Assembly: GCA_951812505.1 (NCBI GenBank)
Contig: CATOSI010000001.1
Location: 620,001 to 684,000, forward strand
DNA: 64,000 nt
Direction: 5' to 3'
From: an uncultured Dehalococcoidia bacterium
GTDB taxonomy: Bacteria; Chloroflexota; Dehalococcoidia; Lucifugimonadales; UBA1123
In this document: positions 51,475 through 60,457 of the stretch, in pieces
Numbering within the stretch: the stretch's first letter is position 1
Layout: every line of letters starts with the position of its first letter
Translations under genes and position numbers: made by a program
Notes under the pieces: generated by a model
Databases searched by the model: none
What the model was told of the DNA's origin: nothing
The model's input: only the letters and a program-made list of their open reading frames with translations

Positions 51475-54318
51475 GTGATCATGCTTAGAATTCGCGCCGG
51501 AACCAGCAACTTCCCGAACTCGCTCTACGATAGCGGTCTGAAGAAGCGCCGCATCGTTGGGCTTCTTCTCATCGCAATAATGCTGGCGCTCTTTCTGGCG
51601 TTCAACAGGATTCCTAAGCTGGACACGGTCCAGGCCGACTTGGCCGTGGCGACATCACCTGTCGCGGAGTGCTTCCAAGGATTCTGTATGGAAGGGCAGC
51701 CTGAGAAGTCCTTCCTCTCTCGTTGGTGGGATTTCTCTCTGACATATCTCAGGCTGGTAACGGTGGGGATGACTTTTGCCTTCCTCGTGGCGGGCGCGAC
51801 CGAGGCTTTCGTATTTCCCAAGTCGGCTAACTGGACCGTATCTGGAAAAGGTATAAAGGGTTCGCTCAAGGGCTTGGCTGTGGGTCCGGCTATGAATCTC
51901 TGCTCAGCCTGCATCGTACCCGTGGCCTCTGCATTCCGTCGAAGGGGATCCAGCATCGAGACGACTCTGGCTATCACTCAGGGTTCTTCGACATTCAATC
52001 TGCCTGCCTTAATCATGGCCGCCATGGTTTTCGCCCCTCTGATAGGCGGAACTCGCATAGCGGTGAGCCTGGTGGGGGCATTATTGATCGGACCTCTCGT
52101 TGCATGGCTTGTGAATCAGAGAAAGCAAATTACCGTTGACCCGACTGCCAATCCTCCCGACTCAGACGAAACTGGATGGGGCCAGACTTTGGAAGAGGGC
52201 ACAAGAGAGTGGATAAGAATCACCGCCGGTCATGTGATTAGACTCGGCCCGGTGATGGTTCTGGCAGGATTTGCCAGCGGGCTCGCTATCCAGTGGCTGA
52301 GTCCTCAAACCGTCACCTCCTGGCTCGGAGACGACATACTTGGTGTATTAATCGCGGCTACCATTGGCATTGCCATTAACGTCCCGCTGTTGTTCGAGAT
52401 TCCTCTCGTCGCCGTGCTACTGATGTCGGGTATGGGGACCGCGCCCGCCGCCGCGCTTCTATTCACGGCCGCGGCCGCCGGTCCTATTACATTCTGGGGA
52501 CTATCCAAGATCATGCCCGGAAAGGCAATCGTTGCCTTCGGTGCAAGCACGTGGGCGCTCGGAATAGTGGGCGGCGTAGTGACGCTGGCATTCGTCTCAC
52601 TCGGCAACGGACCCGACTTCGGCCTGCGCGCCAACTACACATCCTCGACGAATAACGTGCCTCTCGTCGCCGACAAAGTGTCCTACACATCCAGCGATTG
52701 GGTGAGCGCCATGCGATTTACCGACGTTACACTCTCGGCTGGCCTCACACACACTCACAGCCCGCCTGAGACCCTGTTGGACAAGACAGAACCTCCGGAC
52801 ATGGTAGGGGGAGCCGTGGCCGAAGACTTCAACGCAGATGGCTGGGTTGATATCTTCGTGTTGCGCGGCGGCGAGGCTCCCAGCCTTATGTATATGAACC
52901 GGCAAAACGGCTCGTTCTCGGAGGAGGCGGTCATCAGAGGCGCAAACTTACCCACAAAGTGGGGCGTGGCCGCCGCCGCCGCCGATTACGATAACGATGG
53001 CGACATTGACATTGTGGTCGCCGGACAGCAGGCGCCTCATTACCTTCTCATAAACGATGGGTCGGGCAAGTTCAGCGTGAACGACACGATGATAACCGAG
53101 CCCAAGATGTTCGCTACAAGTCCGAGCTGGGGAGATGCCAACAATGACGGACTCCTCGAACTGGCGTTGGGCGAATGGAATCCTCAGACTGCCATGAATT
53201 ACGACGTGGCGACTAAAGCCTCAAACGACTTGGAGATCGTTGCATCCGGCAATCCGCTAATTGGACAGGACAGTCTCGCTCCGCTGTTCATGTATTCCAA
53301 CGATGGCAGTGGACATTTGGAACCATATGACTTTCGTGCAACGGCCGACATTGATCTCTGGGTATTCGCTCCGCGGTTCGCGGACATGGATGGCGATGGG
53401 CTGACCGACCTCGCAGTCGTTGCAGACTATGGGATGTCGCGCCTTTACCGAAACGTTGGCGATGGGAAATTCCGACTTGAACGGTCCGCCTCCGGCGTAT
53501 TCACCGACGAAAACGGCATGGGTTCCGCCATCGGCGACTACGACAATGACGGCGACTTGGACTGGTTTGTATCAAGCATCTTCGGACAAGACAATCCCGA
53601 AAAAGGCATATTTGGAGGCACGGGGAACCGTCTCTATCGCAACGAAACCGAGATGTCGTTTGCCGACCTTAGCGCCGAGGCGGGAATTCGTAACGGCGGT
53701 TGGGGATGGGCGGCCAGTTTTGGTGACCTGGACCACGACGGAGACCTTGACTTGTACCACGTGAATGGATGGATCCAGCAACAGTCTGAGGGCAGTCCTA
53801 CTGAGTTCAACAATCAGCCTGCCCGCTTGTTCGAGAACGCAGGCTATCTCGGCTTCCACGAGGTCGCCGAACAGTCGGGTGCCGATGATAGAGGTCAGGG
53901 TAGGGGCCTGATCCTATTCGATTTCGACAATGACGGCGACCTGGACATATTCATTACCAACAATCATGAATACACACTTGATGGTGGAGACTCGAATCGT
54001 AAACCGGCCGAGCCAACTCTCCTCCGTAACGATACCCTCACTCAGAACCACTGGCTGAAGGTAACTCTGGATGGTAGTCCACCGCTGCACCGCGACGGCA
54101 TTGGATCAAGAGTCTATGTCACTACAAACGGTCAAACCCAGATGCGTGAGCTCCACGCATCAACGAACTTCGTTACACAGGAACCGGGCAGAATCGCTCA
54201 CTTTGGCTTGGGAACCGCCGACTTGATTGACGAGGTTCGCGTGAAGTGGACTAATGGCGAGACCAGCGTGCTGACTAACGTGCCCGCTGATCAGCACATT
54301 TCTATTTCTAGCCGGTAG
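51475..54318 (+). CDS. DUF318/YraQ-type permease fused to a calcium-loop propeller (FG-GAP, ASPIC/UnbV)
   Basis: The 947-residue product has two parts. Residues about 20-385 are a permease with eight or so spans and a CSAC motif (C143, C146) in NLCSACIVPVASAFRRR, as in YraQ/DUF318 permeases. From about residue 440 follow seven aspartate-rich calcium loops of FG-GAP/VCBS type (starting at about 451, 504, 554, 637, 688, 751 and 816), and the protein ends with an ASPIC/UnbV-type domain (LKVTLDGSPPLHRDGIGSRV, HFGLGTADLIDEVRVKW). The start is GTG at 51475 or ATG at 51481. The propeller would be outside the cell. I know no characterised protein with this architecture. Confidence 0.88.
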   Translation: MIMLRIRAGTSNFPNSLYDSGLKKRRIVGLLLIAIMLALFLAFNRIPKLDTVQADLAVATSPVAECFQGFCMEGQPEKSFLSRWWDFSLTYLRLVTVGMTFAFLVAGATEAFVFPKSANWTVSGKGIKGSLKGLAVGPAMNLCSACIVPVASAFRRRGSSIETTLAITQGSSTFNLPALIMAAMVFAPLIGGTRIAVSLVGALLIGPLVAWLVNQRKQITVDPTANPPDSDETGWGQTLEEGTREWIRITAGHVIRLGPVMVLAGFASGLAIQWLSPQTVTSWLGDDILGVLIAATIGIAINVPLLFEIPLVAVLLMSGMGTAPAAALLFTAAAAGPITFWGLSKIMPGKAIVAFGASTWALGIVGGVVTLAFVSLGNGPDFGLRANYTSSTNNVPLVADKVSYTSSDWVSAMRFTDVTLSAGLTHTHSPPETLLDKTEPPDMVGGAVAEDFNADGWVDIFVLRGGEAPSLMYMNRQNGSFSEEAVIRGANLPTKWGVAAAAADYDNDGDIDIVVAGQQAPHYLLINDGSGKFSVNDTMITEPKMFATSPSWGDANNDGLLELALGEWNPQTAMNYDVATKASNDLEIVASGNPLIGQDSLAPLFMYSNDGSGHLEPYDFRATADIDLWVFAPRFADMDGDGLTDLAVVADYGMSRLYRNVGDGKFRLERSASGVFTDENGMGSAIGDYDNDGDLDWFVSSIFGQDNPEKGIFGGTGNRLYRNETEMSFADLSAEAGIRNGGWGWAASFGDLDHDGDLDLYHVNGWIQQQSEGSPTEFNNQPARLFENAGYLGFHEVAEQSGADDRGQGRGLILFDFDNDGDLDIFITNNHEYTLDGGDSNRKPAEPTLLRNDTLTQNHWLKVTLDGSPPLHRDGIGSRVYVTTNGQTQMRELHASTNFVTQEPGRIAHFGLGTADLIDEVRVKWTNGETSVLTNVPADQHISISSR

Positions 54319-54429
54319 GTCGGTACTACAATAGCCCAGACACGGCAACCCCATTGACACCCCTACGCTACCTACATATGATTGGCCCAATTCGCTTGGT
54401 CGAAAGATCGGCCGTCTGAGAGGCATCCT

Positions 54430-56460
54430 ATGGTCAGCTACCGCTATTCCCATTGGGACGGAACCCAGAATCCGTTTGATCTGGACGAGGATGATCTTCT
54501 CGAAGCCTTGTCAGACGACATTATGGATCATGGCGACGTCAACCGCGCGATGCGAAACCTTATGCGCCAGGGAATGAACGGCGATCAAGGGCAGCGGATC
54601 ACAGGTCTGCGGGAACTGCGCGAGCGACTCAGCCGCCTTCAACAGCAGCAACTTGAGCGCTACAATCTCGAGTCTGCTATGGACGATATATCCGAGCGGC
54701 TCGAAGACATAGTATCTACCGAGCGAAGCGGAATCGAGCGGCGCTTAGACGAAGCAAAACAGCAACTCGAAACCGCGGGGGACGATTCTGAAATGTCCGA
54801 TCTGCTCGGCAATGCGATGGATTTGCTCGAGCAGCGCGCTCAGCAAAACACCGAGAAGCTGGACCTCCTGCCGGACAGCGCAGCGGGCCAGGTTCACTCC
54901 CTGTCTGACTATGACTTCATGGACCCTGAGGCCCAGGAAAAGTTCCAGGAACTTATGGAGATGTTGCGTCAGCAGATGATGCAGAATTTCTTCCAGGGTA
55001 TGAAAGACGCGATTCAGAATATGTCGCCCGAAGACATGCGCGGCATTCAGGAGATGATCCAAGCGCTGAACCAGATGCTTCGAGACAGGTCCATGGGCGA
55101 GGACCCCGACTTTGAGGGATTCATGGAGCAGTACGGGCACTTCTTTGACCCTGACCGGCCCGCCAGCCTGGACGAGCTTATAGAACAGCTTCAGCAGCAA
55201 ATGGCGTCTATGCAGTCATTGATGGACTCGATGTCGTCCCAAATGCGGAACGAACTTGAGGATATGCTCCAGTCTTCGATGCCATCGGAGATGATGCAGG
55301 ACATGGCCGAACTTGCTTCGACCATGTACGAGATGTTTCCGTTTGACGATATGGCGGCAGAGTATCCGTTCATGGGCGACGAATCCGTGACCCTCGATCA
55401 GGCGATGCAACTCATGGAGCAACTCCAAGACATGGACCGTCTGGACGATCAACTCGAGTCCGTAATGCGACAGGGCGGAGTTGAGAACGTTGATCCCGAC
55501 AAGGTCGAGGAGCTCATGGGTGAGGACACGCGCCGCGAACTCGAACAGCTTCAGAAGCTAATCCAGCAACTTGAAGAGGCCGGATATTTACGCCGCAAGG
55601 GGGATAGGCTCGAACTGACCGCGAGAGGGATGCGGAAGCTGGCGCAAAGCGCGCTTCGCGAAGTCTTCTCCGAGATGAAGAAGGAGCGTATGGGAAGGCA
55701 CGAGGTCTTCACTCGCGGCGATGGCGGGGAATACACGGGCGAGACGCGGCAGTACCAGTTTGGCGACCCGTTCGACATTGACATGCACCGCACTCTGTTC
55801 AACTCGGTGCTGCGGAACGGTCCGAGCGTACCCCTGCGCCTGACTCCTGAAGACCTTGAAATTCACCATACTGAGCATCTGACTCAAACCGCAACGGTCC
55901 TGCTCCTGGACCAGAGTAAGTCAATGGGGATGTTCGGTTACTGGGGCCCGGCAAAGAAGGTTGCGCTGGCGCTCTACTGGCTGATTCACTCTCAGTTCCC
56001 GAGAGACTACTTCTACTTGGTCGGCTTCTCCGATTACGCAATGCAGTTCAAGGAAGAGGAACTGCCGGAGATAACCTGGAACTACTGGAATTCCGGCACA
56101 AATATGCAGCACGGCCTGATGCTGGCGCGCAAATTGCTGTCGCGTCAGAAGGTAGCGAACAAACACATCATCATGGTCACAGACGGCGAACCGACTTCTC
56201 ACCTAGAGAATGGACATGCCTACTTCAGCTACCCGCCCAGTTACCAGACGATTGACGAGACCCTTAAGGAAGTTAAGCGTTGTACCCAAGATGGGATAAC
56301 CATCAACACCTTCATGCTGGAGGCGAATTACTACCTGATGGACTTCATTGATCAGGTTACTAAGGTCAACAAGGGACGAGCCTTTTACACCTCGCCCAAC
56401 CAGCTGGGCCAGTACGTTATGGTGGACTACATGCGGGCGCGTAAGAAGCGAATCGCCTAG
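54430..56460 (+). CDS. Von Willebrand factor A domain protein with long coiled-coil region
   Basis: The 676-residue product has a long helical region (about residues 20-400) rich in Gln, Glu and Met, then a C-terminal VWA domain with the metal-ion site DQSKS at about residue 494 and MVTDGEPTSH near residue 587. VWA proteins of this kind often work with a MoxR or magnesium-chelatase-like AAA ATPase, but no such gene is adjacent. Both parts appear cytoplasmic. The ATG at 54430 is preferred because GAGAGG lies just upstream. It follows the permease-propeller gene by 111 bases on the same strand. Confidence 0.85.
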   Translation: MVSYRYSHWDGTQNPFDLDEDDLLEALSDDIMDHGDVNRAMRNLMRQGMNGDQGQRITGLRELRERLSRLQQQQLERYNLESAMDDISERLEDIVSTERSGIERRLDEAKQQLETAGDDSEMSDLLGNAMDLLEQRAQQNTEKLDLLPDSAAGQVHSLSDYDFMDPEAQEKFQELMEMLRQQMMQNFFQGMKDAIQNMSPEDMRGIQEMIQALNQMLRDRSMGEDPDFEGFMEQYGHFFDPDRPASLDELIEQLQQQMASMQSLMDSMSSQMRNELEDMLQSSMPSEMMQDMAELASTMYEMFPFDDMAAEYPFMGDESVTLDQAMQLMEQLQDMDRLDDQLESVMRQGGVENVDPDKVEELMGEDTRRELEQLQKLIQQLEEAGYLRRKGDRLELTARGMRKLAQSALREVFSEMKKERMGRHEVFTRGDGGEYTGETRQYQFGDPFDIDMHRTLFNSVLRNGPSVPLRLTPEDLEIHHTEHLTQTATVLLLDQSKSMGMFGYWGPAKKVALALYWLIHSQFPRDYFYLVGFSDYAMQFKEEELPEITWNYWNSGTNMQHGLMLARKLLSRQKVANKHIIMVTDGEPTSHLENGHAYFSYPPSYQTIDETLKEVKRCTQDGITINTFMLEANYYLMDFIDQVTKVNKGRAFYTSPNQLGQYVMVDYMRARKKRIA

Positions 56461-56502
56461 GACCCGCTCGCCCTTATATTCACATCAAAGCCTGCCAAAA
56501 CA

Positions 56503-56535
56503 AAACCCGCCACGAGTTCTCTCGATGGCGGGTTT
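56503..56535. terminator. Bidirectional terminator after the VWA gene
   Basis: AAACCCGCC at 56503-56511 pairs with GGCGGGTTT at 56527-56535, with inner CGAG/CTCG pairing around a TTCT loop. The T-run at the right end and the A-run at the left allow it to serve both this gene and the convergent response-regulator gene. Confidence 0.8.
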
Positions 56536-56654
56536 AATTGTCTTGCGGAATCTGAGTTTGGCCGCTCTCAATCACATCCTAAATTGACATTACTTTCGAT
56601 GTCAGCGGTCGCACGGAGGAACCGGGTTGAGGATGATGGATAGATAATGCCAGT

Positions 56655-57170
56655 CTAGCCGAACGGCCACCACCATCTGCGACGTCCCGTATCGGCGCCT
56701 GCCTGCCGCGTTTCTGACTCGGTCGGAATCGCAATTGGCTGACGGCTGAATAGGCCAAGCGCGCCCAGAACCCTGTTGAATTGCTCCAATTGCAGCGGCT
56801 TTCGCGCGTAGCGGCTGGGAGGAATCGCATAGGATTCCAGAAGGCTGGCTTCAGCTTCCGTACCGGTGAGAAGCATCACTGGTATAGAAACCAGGTCCTC
56901 GTCCGCGTTTATTTCGGCCAACACCTCTGTGCCGTCCTTCCGCGGCATCCTGAGATCCAGAAGTATGAGGTCCGGCCTCGGAGCAGAAGCGTGTTCGCCC
57001 TCTTTTCGGAGAATGGCGAGAGCCACTTCTCCGTCCTCTGCGTGGGTGATGTTAGCCTGCTGACTCGACTGCTCTATCGTATCCTGGGCGAGCCGGGCAT
57101 CCGCGGGATTATCTTCCACTAATAGGACTTCAATAGGTCTGTCATCAATCTGGGTAACCATTGGCATCAC
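56655..57170 (-). CDS. Response regulator, receiver-domain only
   Basis: The 171-residue product is a single CheY-like receiver: the acidic pocket LLVEDNPAD, the phospho-acceptor D72 in LLDLRMPRKDG, the threonine in MLLTGTEAE and the lysine K124 in YARKPL. The C-terminal 40 residues (Trp- and Arg-rich end) hold no DNA-binding domain, as in Rcp1-type regulators that pair with phytochrome-like kinases. It would receive phosphate from the adjacent kinase and act by protein contact. Its ATG lies 18 bases after the kinase stop and follows TAGGAGGTG. Confidence 0.93.
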   Translation of the reverse strand: MMPMVTQIDDRPIEVLLVEDNPADARLAQDTIEQSSQQANITHAEDGEVALAILRKEGEHASAPRPDLILLDLRMPRKDGTEVLAEINADEDLVSIPVMLLTGTEAEASLLESYAIPPSRYARKPLQLEQFNRVLGALGLFSRQPIAIPTESETRQAGADTGRRRWWWPFG

Positions 57171-57188
57171 CTCCTACGGTGGGAATCA

Positions 57189-58832
57189 TTATCCAACTAC
57201 CGGGATGTTGAAGCGGAAAGTCGCTCCTTCGCCGACATCCGATTCAACCCAGATACGTCCTCCATGGCGTTGTGCAATCTTACTACACAAGGCAAGGCCT
57301 ACACCAGTACCTTCATACTGCGCTCTTGAGTGAAGTCTTGAGAACATGCCGAACACCTTTTCCCGGTACTCGGGCGCAATACCTATCCCGTTGTCCTTTA
57401 CTGAGAAGACCCACTCGTCACCGTGCAACTCCGCCCACACCCTGATCACAGGACTGCTGTCACCTCGGAATTTCAACGCGTTGCTCAGCAGGTTTTGGAA
57501 CAGTCTGTGTAGTTGCGATTCGTCACCTATTACTACTGGAAGCGGTGAGGTCTTTATGTCCGCGCCATTTCGTTCAATCGCCTGGTTAAGACTCCTGAGC
57601 GCCGCCTCCAACGCATCGTCGCAGCTTACCGACTCCAACGGCCTCTCCTGAACATTGACGCGAGAGTAATCGAGCAGGTCATTGATTAGCGTCCTCATCC
57701 TTTCGGCCCCGTCCACGGCGTAGTCAATGAACTCTTGAGCCGTATCGTCCAGACTTTCGGCGTATCGGTCCTTGACAAGTCCCAGGTAGGAAGTGATAGT
57801 TCTCAATGGCTCCTGAAGATCGTGAGAAGCGGCGTAGGCGAATTGTTCCAAGTCGGAGTTTGAGCGCGCCAGATCGTCCTGTGTGCGGACAATGTCTGCG
57901 TAGAGCAGCGAGCTCGCAATTGCCGGGGTAATTTGAGATGCTACGCGGGAAAGAACCTCTGAGTCCGATTCCGTATAGGCGTTCAGTTTGGAAGACCTTG
58001 CATTGAGCACTCCGAAAAGTTGTCTTCTATATATGAGCGGCGCCAGTACGATGGAAGGAAACCCCAGCAGATTCGGATATCTTATCTTGAGTTCGGTCGG
58101 GTCGCCCTGGATAATCATAGACCGCTTGGAGCGCACTGCTTCGCTGGTCACCGTACCTTCAAGAGAAATGACGTCCCCAACCTGTCTGCCCTCCACATCG
58201 TGTCCTAAGATGTAGGCGTTTGTGAAAGTATTGTCATCGAGGTTGACCAGGCTGATGGATAGTCGGTCGAATTCAATCAGCCTTCTCACCTGATTCGCGA
58301 ATCCCTCGTAAACTTCGTTTATATCCAGGCTGGAGGCAATGATTCGTCCGATCTCTCCGAGGATCTCATTCTCACTTGCCAGCGCGCGCGCCTCATCTCC
58401 CGCAGCTCGCAGGGACTCGTGAGCGGCCCTCAGCCGGGAGATGTCGCTGGAATAGATGCGTATCGCCAGATCCTCTGGGATATAGACTATTTTCTGCTCG
58501 AATGTAGCTTCTTGAACCGTGATCTCTCGCGTCGCAATCCCCGCGCCGGCCCGGAGCAATCTTCCAAGCAGCGGGCCCAGATCCTGGGCAAGCGGGTGAC
58601 CGGCCAAAGCGCCGGGATCGGACACATACACCTCAGCCGCCGGATTCATGAACGTTACGTTCCCGTCCAGGTCAACCTCGACTACCGGGTTTGGGTTGTG
58701 TTCAGGAAAGGAAGCAAGCCGATTGGCTAGAAGTTCAGCGCCTTCCTGTATCTGTTCCTCGGACGCCTCGCCAACTCCTGTCAGGCGTCGGACTATACCT
58801 GCCAGATGATTCTCACGACTTCGCATTGTCAA
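57189..58832 (-). CDS. PAS-GAF sensor histidine kinase, soluble
   Basis: The 547-residue kinase has no membrane span. The order is a PAS-like domain (about residues 35-135), a GAF domain (about 160-310), a HisKA phospho-acceptor H337 in AASHDLQEPLR, and an ATPase domain with NALKF, KDNGIGIAPE and GTGVGLALCSKI (about 430-547). The SHDLQEPL form is typical of kinases partnered by Rcp1-type receivers. The GAF domain lacks a phytochrome cysteine that I can place, so light sensing is not claimed; an internal signal is likely. It is coupled to the receiver gene downstream. Confidence 0.93.
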   Translation of the reverse strand: MTMRSRENHLAGIVRRLTGVGEASEEQIQEGAELLANRLASFPEHNPNPVVEVDLDGNVTFMNPAAEVYVSDPGALAGHPLAQDLGPLLGRLLRAGAGIATREITVQEATFEQKIVYIPEDLAIRIYSSDISRLRAAHESLRAAGDEARALASENEILGEIGRIIASSLDINEVYEGFANQVRRLIEFDRLSISLVNLDDNTFTNAYILGHDVEGRQVGDVISLEGTVTSEAVRSKRSMIIQGDPTELKIRYPNLLGFPSIVLAPLIYRRQLFGVLNARSSKLNAYTESDSEVLSRVASQITPAIASSLLYADIVRTQDDLARSNSDLEQFAYAASHDLQEPLRTITSYLGLVKDRYAESLDDTAQEFIDYAVDGAERMRTLINDLLDYSRVNVQERPLESVSCDDALEAALRSLNQAIERNGADIKTSPLPVVIGDESQLHRLFQNLLSNALKFRGDSSPVIRVWAELHGDEWVFSVKDNGIGIAPEYREKVFGMFSRLHSRAQYEGTGVGLALCSKIAQRHGGRIWVESDVGEGATFRFNIPVVG

Positions 58833-58861
58833 ACCTCGGTACGGATTTTACTTCATACTTC

Positions 58862-59794
58862 TTACGTACCGAACCTGTCGCCAGGTTTCAGGCCGATTTG
58901 CCCAGTCCATTCGGGAGCCATAACTTTTCGCTGGCCGTCCGGTTGCACGCGACCAACACTGATCGCCCCGCCACTTGCAGCTACCGTAAAGCCGTCCTCC
59001 GCGACGTCCACTACCTCCCCGGCGGGCTTGCCGGTGTCGCCCGCCACCTTAGCGGCCCTGAAGAAGGCCACCGCCGACCCATTGAGGGTTGTGTTGGCGC
59101 CCGGACTTGGGTCGCCTCCACGAATCATGTCGTAAATCTTATCCACTCCGCCATCCCAGTCAATGACGACATCTTCTGGATTGCACCATCCCTCATAAGT
59201 CGCCCGAGAGTCGTCCTGGACGATCCTGGGGGCCGTTCCATCCCTGACCATCTGCACCGACTCCACCATGGCATCCACGCCCATCTGATAGAGCTTCCCA
59301 AAGTACAATGATCCCAGTGTGTCGTCGGGAGTTATCTCGACTTCTTTCTGGAGGAGCACCGGGCCGGTGTCCAGACCCTTGTCAGGCCAGAAGACTGTCA
59401 GTCCGGTCTGTGTCTCGCCCCAGATGATCGGCCAGTTCATCGAACTCGGCCCGCGGTGCTTGGGCAGCAGGGAAGGGTGGTACTGAATCGTCCCATGAGT
59501 TGGGGCTTCAAGTATTTCGTCCGGTACTATGTCTGTAACGAACGCCATCACACAGAGGTCCGCATTCAACTCTAAGAAGGCGTCAATAGCGCGCTTCCGT
59601 CTCATCCGACGAAATTGGAAGACCGGAATTCCTCTCTCTTCCGCTTTCTGCTTGATAGGGTCAGCGGGCCTGCCTTCCCTGTCGGGCGGACAGAACACGC
59701 CCACTATATCTTCCGAATTGTCTGCGAGCGCGGCCAGAACGTCCTTGCCAAAGGCTGCCTGGCCGATTATAGCGATTCTCAAGTCATCCGACAT
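58862..59794 (-). CDS. Formyltransferase resembling the hydrolase domain of 10-formyl-THF dehydrogenase
   Basis: The 310-residue protein has the Fmt/PurU/ALDH1L1 fold. The active-site stretch QYHPSLLPKHRGPSSMNW and KGLDTGPVLLQKE place H106 and D142 at the same residue numbers as in the N-terminal formyl-THF hydrolase domain of ALDH1L1. The start MSDDLRIAIIGQAAFG matches that domain more closely than Fmt (which begins differently), and the C-terminal domain (WDGGVDKIYDMIRGGDPSPGA) also resembles it. It may hydrolyse or transfer the 10-formyl group. There is no aldehyde-dehydrogenase part. It precedes the kinase gene by 29 bases on the same strand. Confidence 0.82.
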   Translation of the reverse strand: MSDDLRIAIIGQAAFGKDVLAALADNSEDIVGVFCPPDREGRPADPIKQKAEERGIPVFQFRRMRRKRAIDAFLELNADLCVMAFVTDIVPDEILEAPTHGTIQYHPSLLPKHRGPSSMNWPIIWGETQTGLTVFWPDKGLDTGPVLLQKEVEITPDDTLGSLYFGKLYQMGVDAMVESVQMVRDGTAPRIVQDDSRATYEGWCNPEDVVIDWDGGVDKIYDMIRGGDPSPGANTTLNGSAVAFFRAAKVAGDTGKPAGEVVDVAEDGFTVAASGGAISVGRVQPDGQRKVMAPEWTGQIGLKPGDRFGT

Positions 59795-60123
59795 ACTTTA
59801 TCCCCTATACATGCAACTACGAGTCATCCGACCCAATCATGTCCTCAACCCGACCGGGAAGTGGACGAATGGAAATGTACACCGCTTGTTCTGACCCTGA
59901 ATTTACCACTTAACAGCTACGGGGGCAAATCCGCATCATAGCTGCAACTGTTCGCCAATTCTTGCGCAAATCTTAACGAATGTGACAGTTAGGCAGATGG
60001 TTCTGCGCGCGCCTTGAAATCCATTGATTTGAATTGACTGGCAATTGCAGACATCGCTAGAATTCTATTACAGGGGTGGGAAACAATCCCGGAGAAACAC
60101 AGGCAAAGGAGGAGCGCAGTCAT
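59795..60123. other. Intergenic region with the SWIM-gene promoter
   Basis: No protein gene is seen in these 329 bases between two divergent genes. The only elements are the promoter at 60034-60063 and the ribosome site AAGGAGG near 60106-60112. The frame that extends to 60076 lies before the chosen start. Confidence 0.55.
60034..60063 (+). promoter_or_regulatory. Promoter of the SWIM-finger gene
   Basis: TTGACT at 60034-60039 and TAGAAT at 60058-60063 with an 18-base spacer predict a start near 60070, about 55 bases before the ATG. Confidence 0.6.
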
Positions 60124-60369
60124 ATGAACTCAAGCTTTATAAGGAAGGTCGAGAAGGCCAAGGATTACGCGCTTCAGAAAGAAAGAGTAAACCTGACAGG
60201 CTGTACTGTGCGATTCCAGGGTGAAAACGGCGACCATACGATAACTTATGAAGCGGGCAGCTGGCATTGCGATTGCGATTATCACATAGGTCGGGACACA
60301 TGCACGCACGTTATGGCGATGCAAATTATGCTAGAGGATATAGTTGGTTCGGTGCCGGTACCCTCTTAA
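60124..60369 (+). CDS. Tiny SWIM zinc-finger protein
   Basis: The 81-residue product has a SWIM motif, WHCDCDYHIGRDTCTHV, which is C-x-C-x8-C-x-H, preceded by a basic helix (MNSSFIRKVEKAKDYA). SWIM fingers bind DNA or protein and usually occur inside larger helicase or transposase-like proteins; a stand-alone version of this size is unusual. The ATG at 60124 has AAGGAGG directly upstream; a longer frame from 60076 lacks a ribosome site. A strong terminator follows 22 bases after the stop, so it forms a monocistronic unit with its own promoter. Confidence 0.8.
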   Translation: MNSSFIRKVEKAKDYALQKERVNLTGCTVRFQGENGDHTITYEAGSWHCDCDYHIGRDTCTHVMAMQIMLEDIVGSVPVPS

Positions 60370-60390
60370 ACTCCCCAAGTCTCCGAAATG

Positions 60391-60422
60391 AAGAAGGCCA
60401 CTCCTTTTGGGGTGGCCTTCTT
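60391..60422. terminator. Terminator between the SWIM gene and fabF
   Basis: AAGAAGGCCACTCC at 60391-60404 pairs with GGGGTGGCCTTCTT at 60409-60422 (one T-G pair) around a TTTT loop, followed by TGTTA. It lies between convergent genes and can end both. Confidence 0.85.
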
Positions 60423-60457
60423 TGTTACCATGGGGCGGCAGATTCACCCGTACTTAG

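Noticed and set aside
57189-58832. Phytochrome photoreceptor
   Set aside because: PAS-GAF-kinase order and Rcp1-like partner fit, but no PHY domain or bilin-binding cysteine can be placed.
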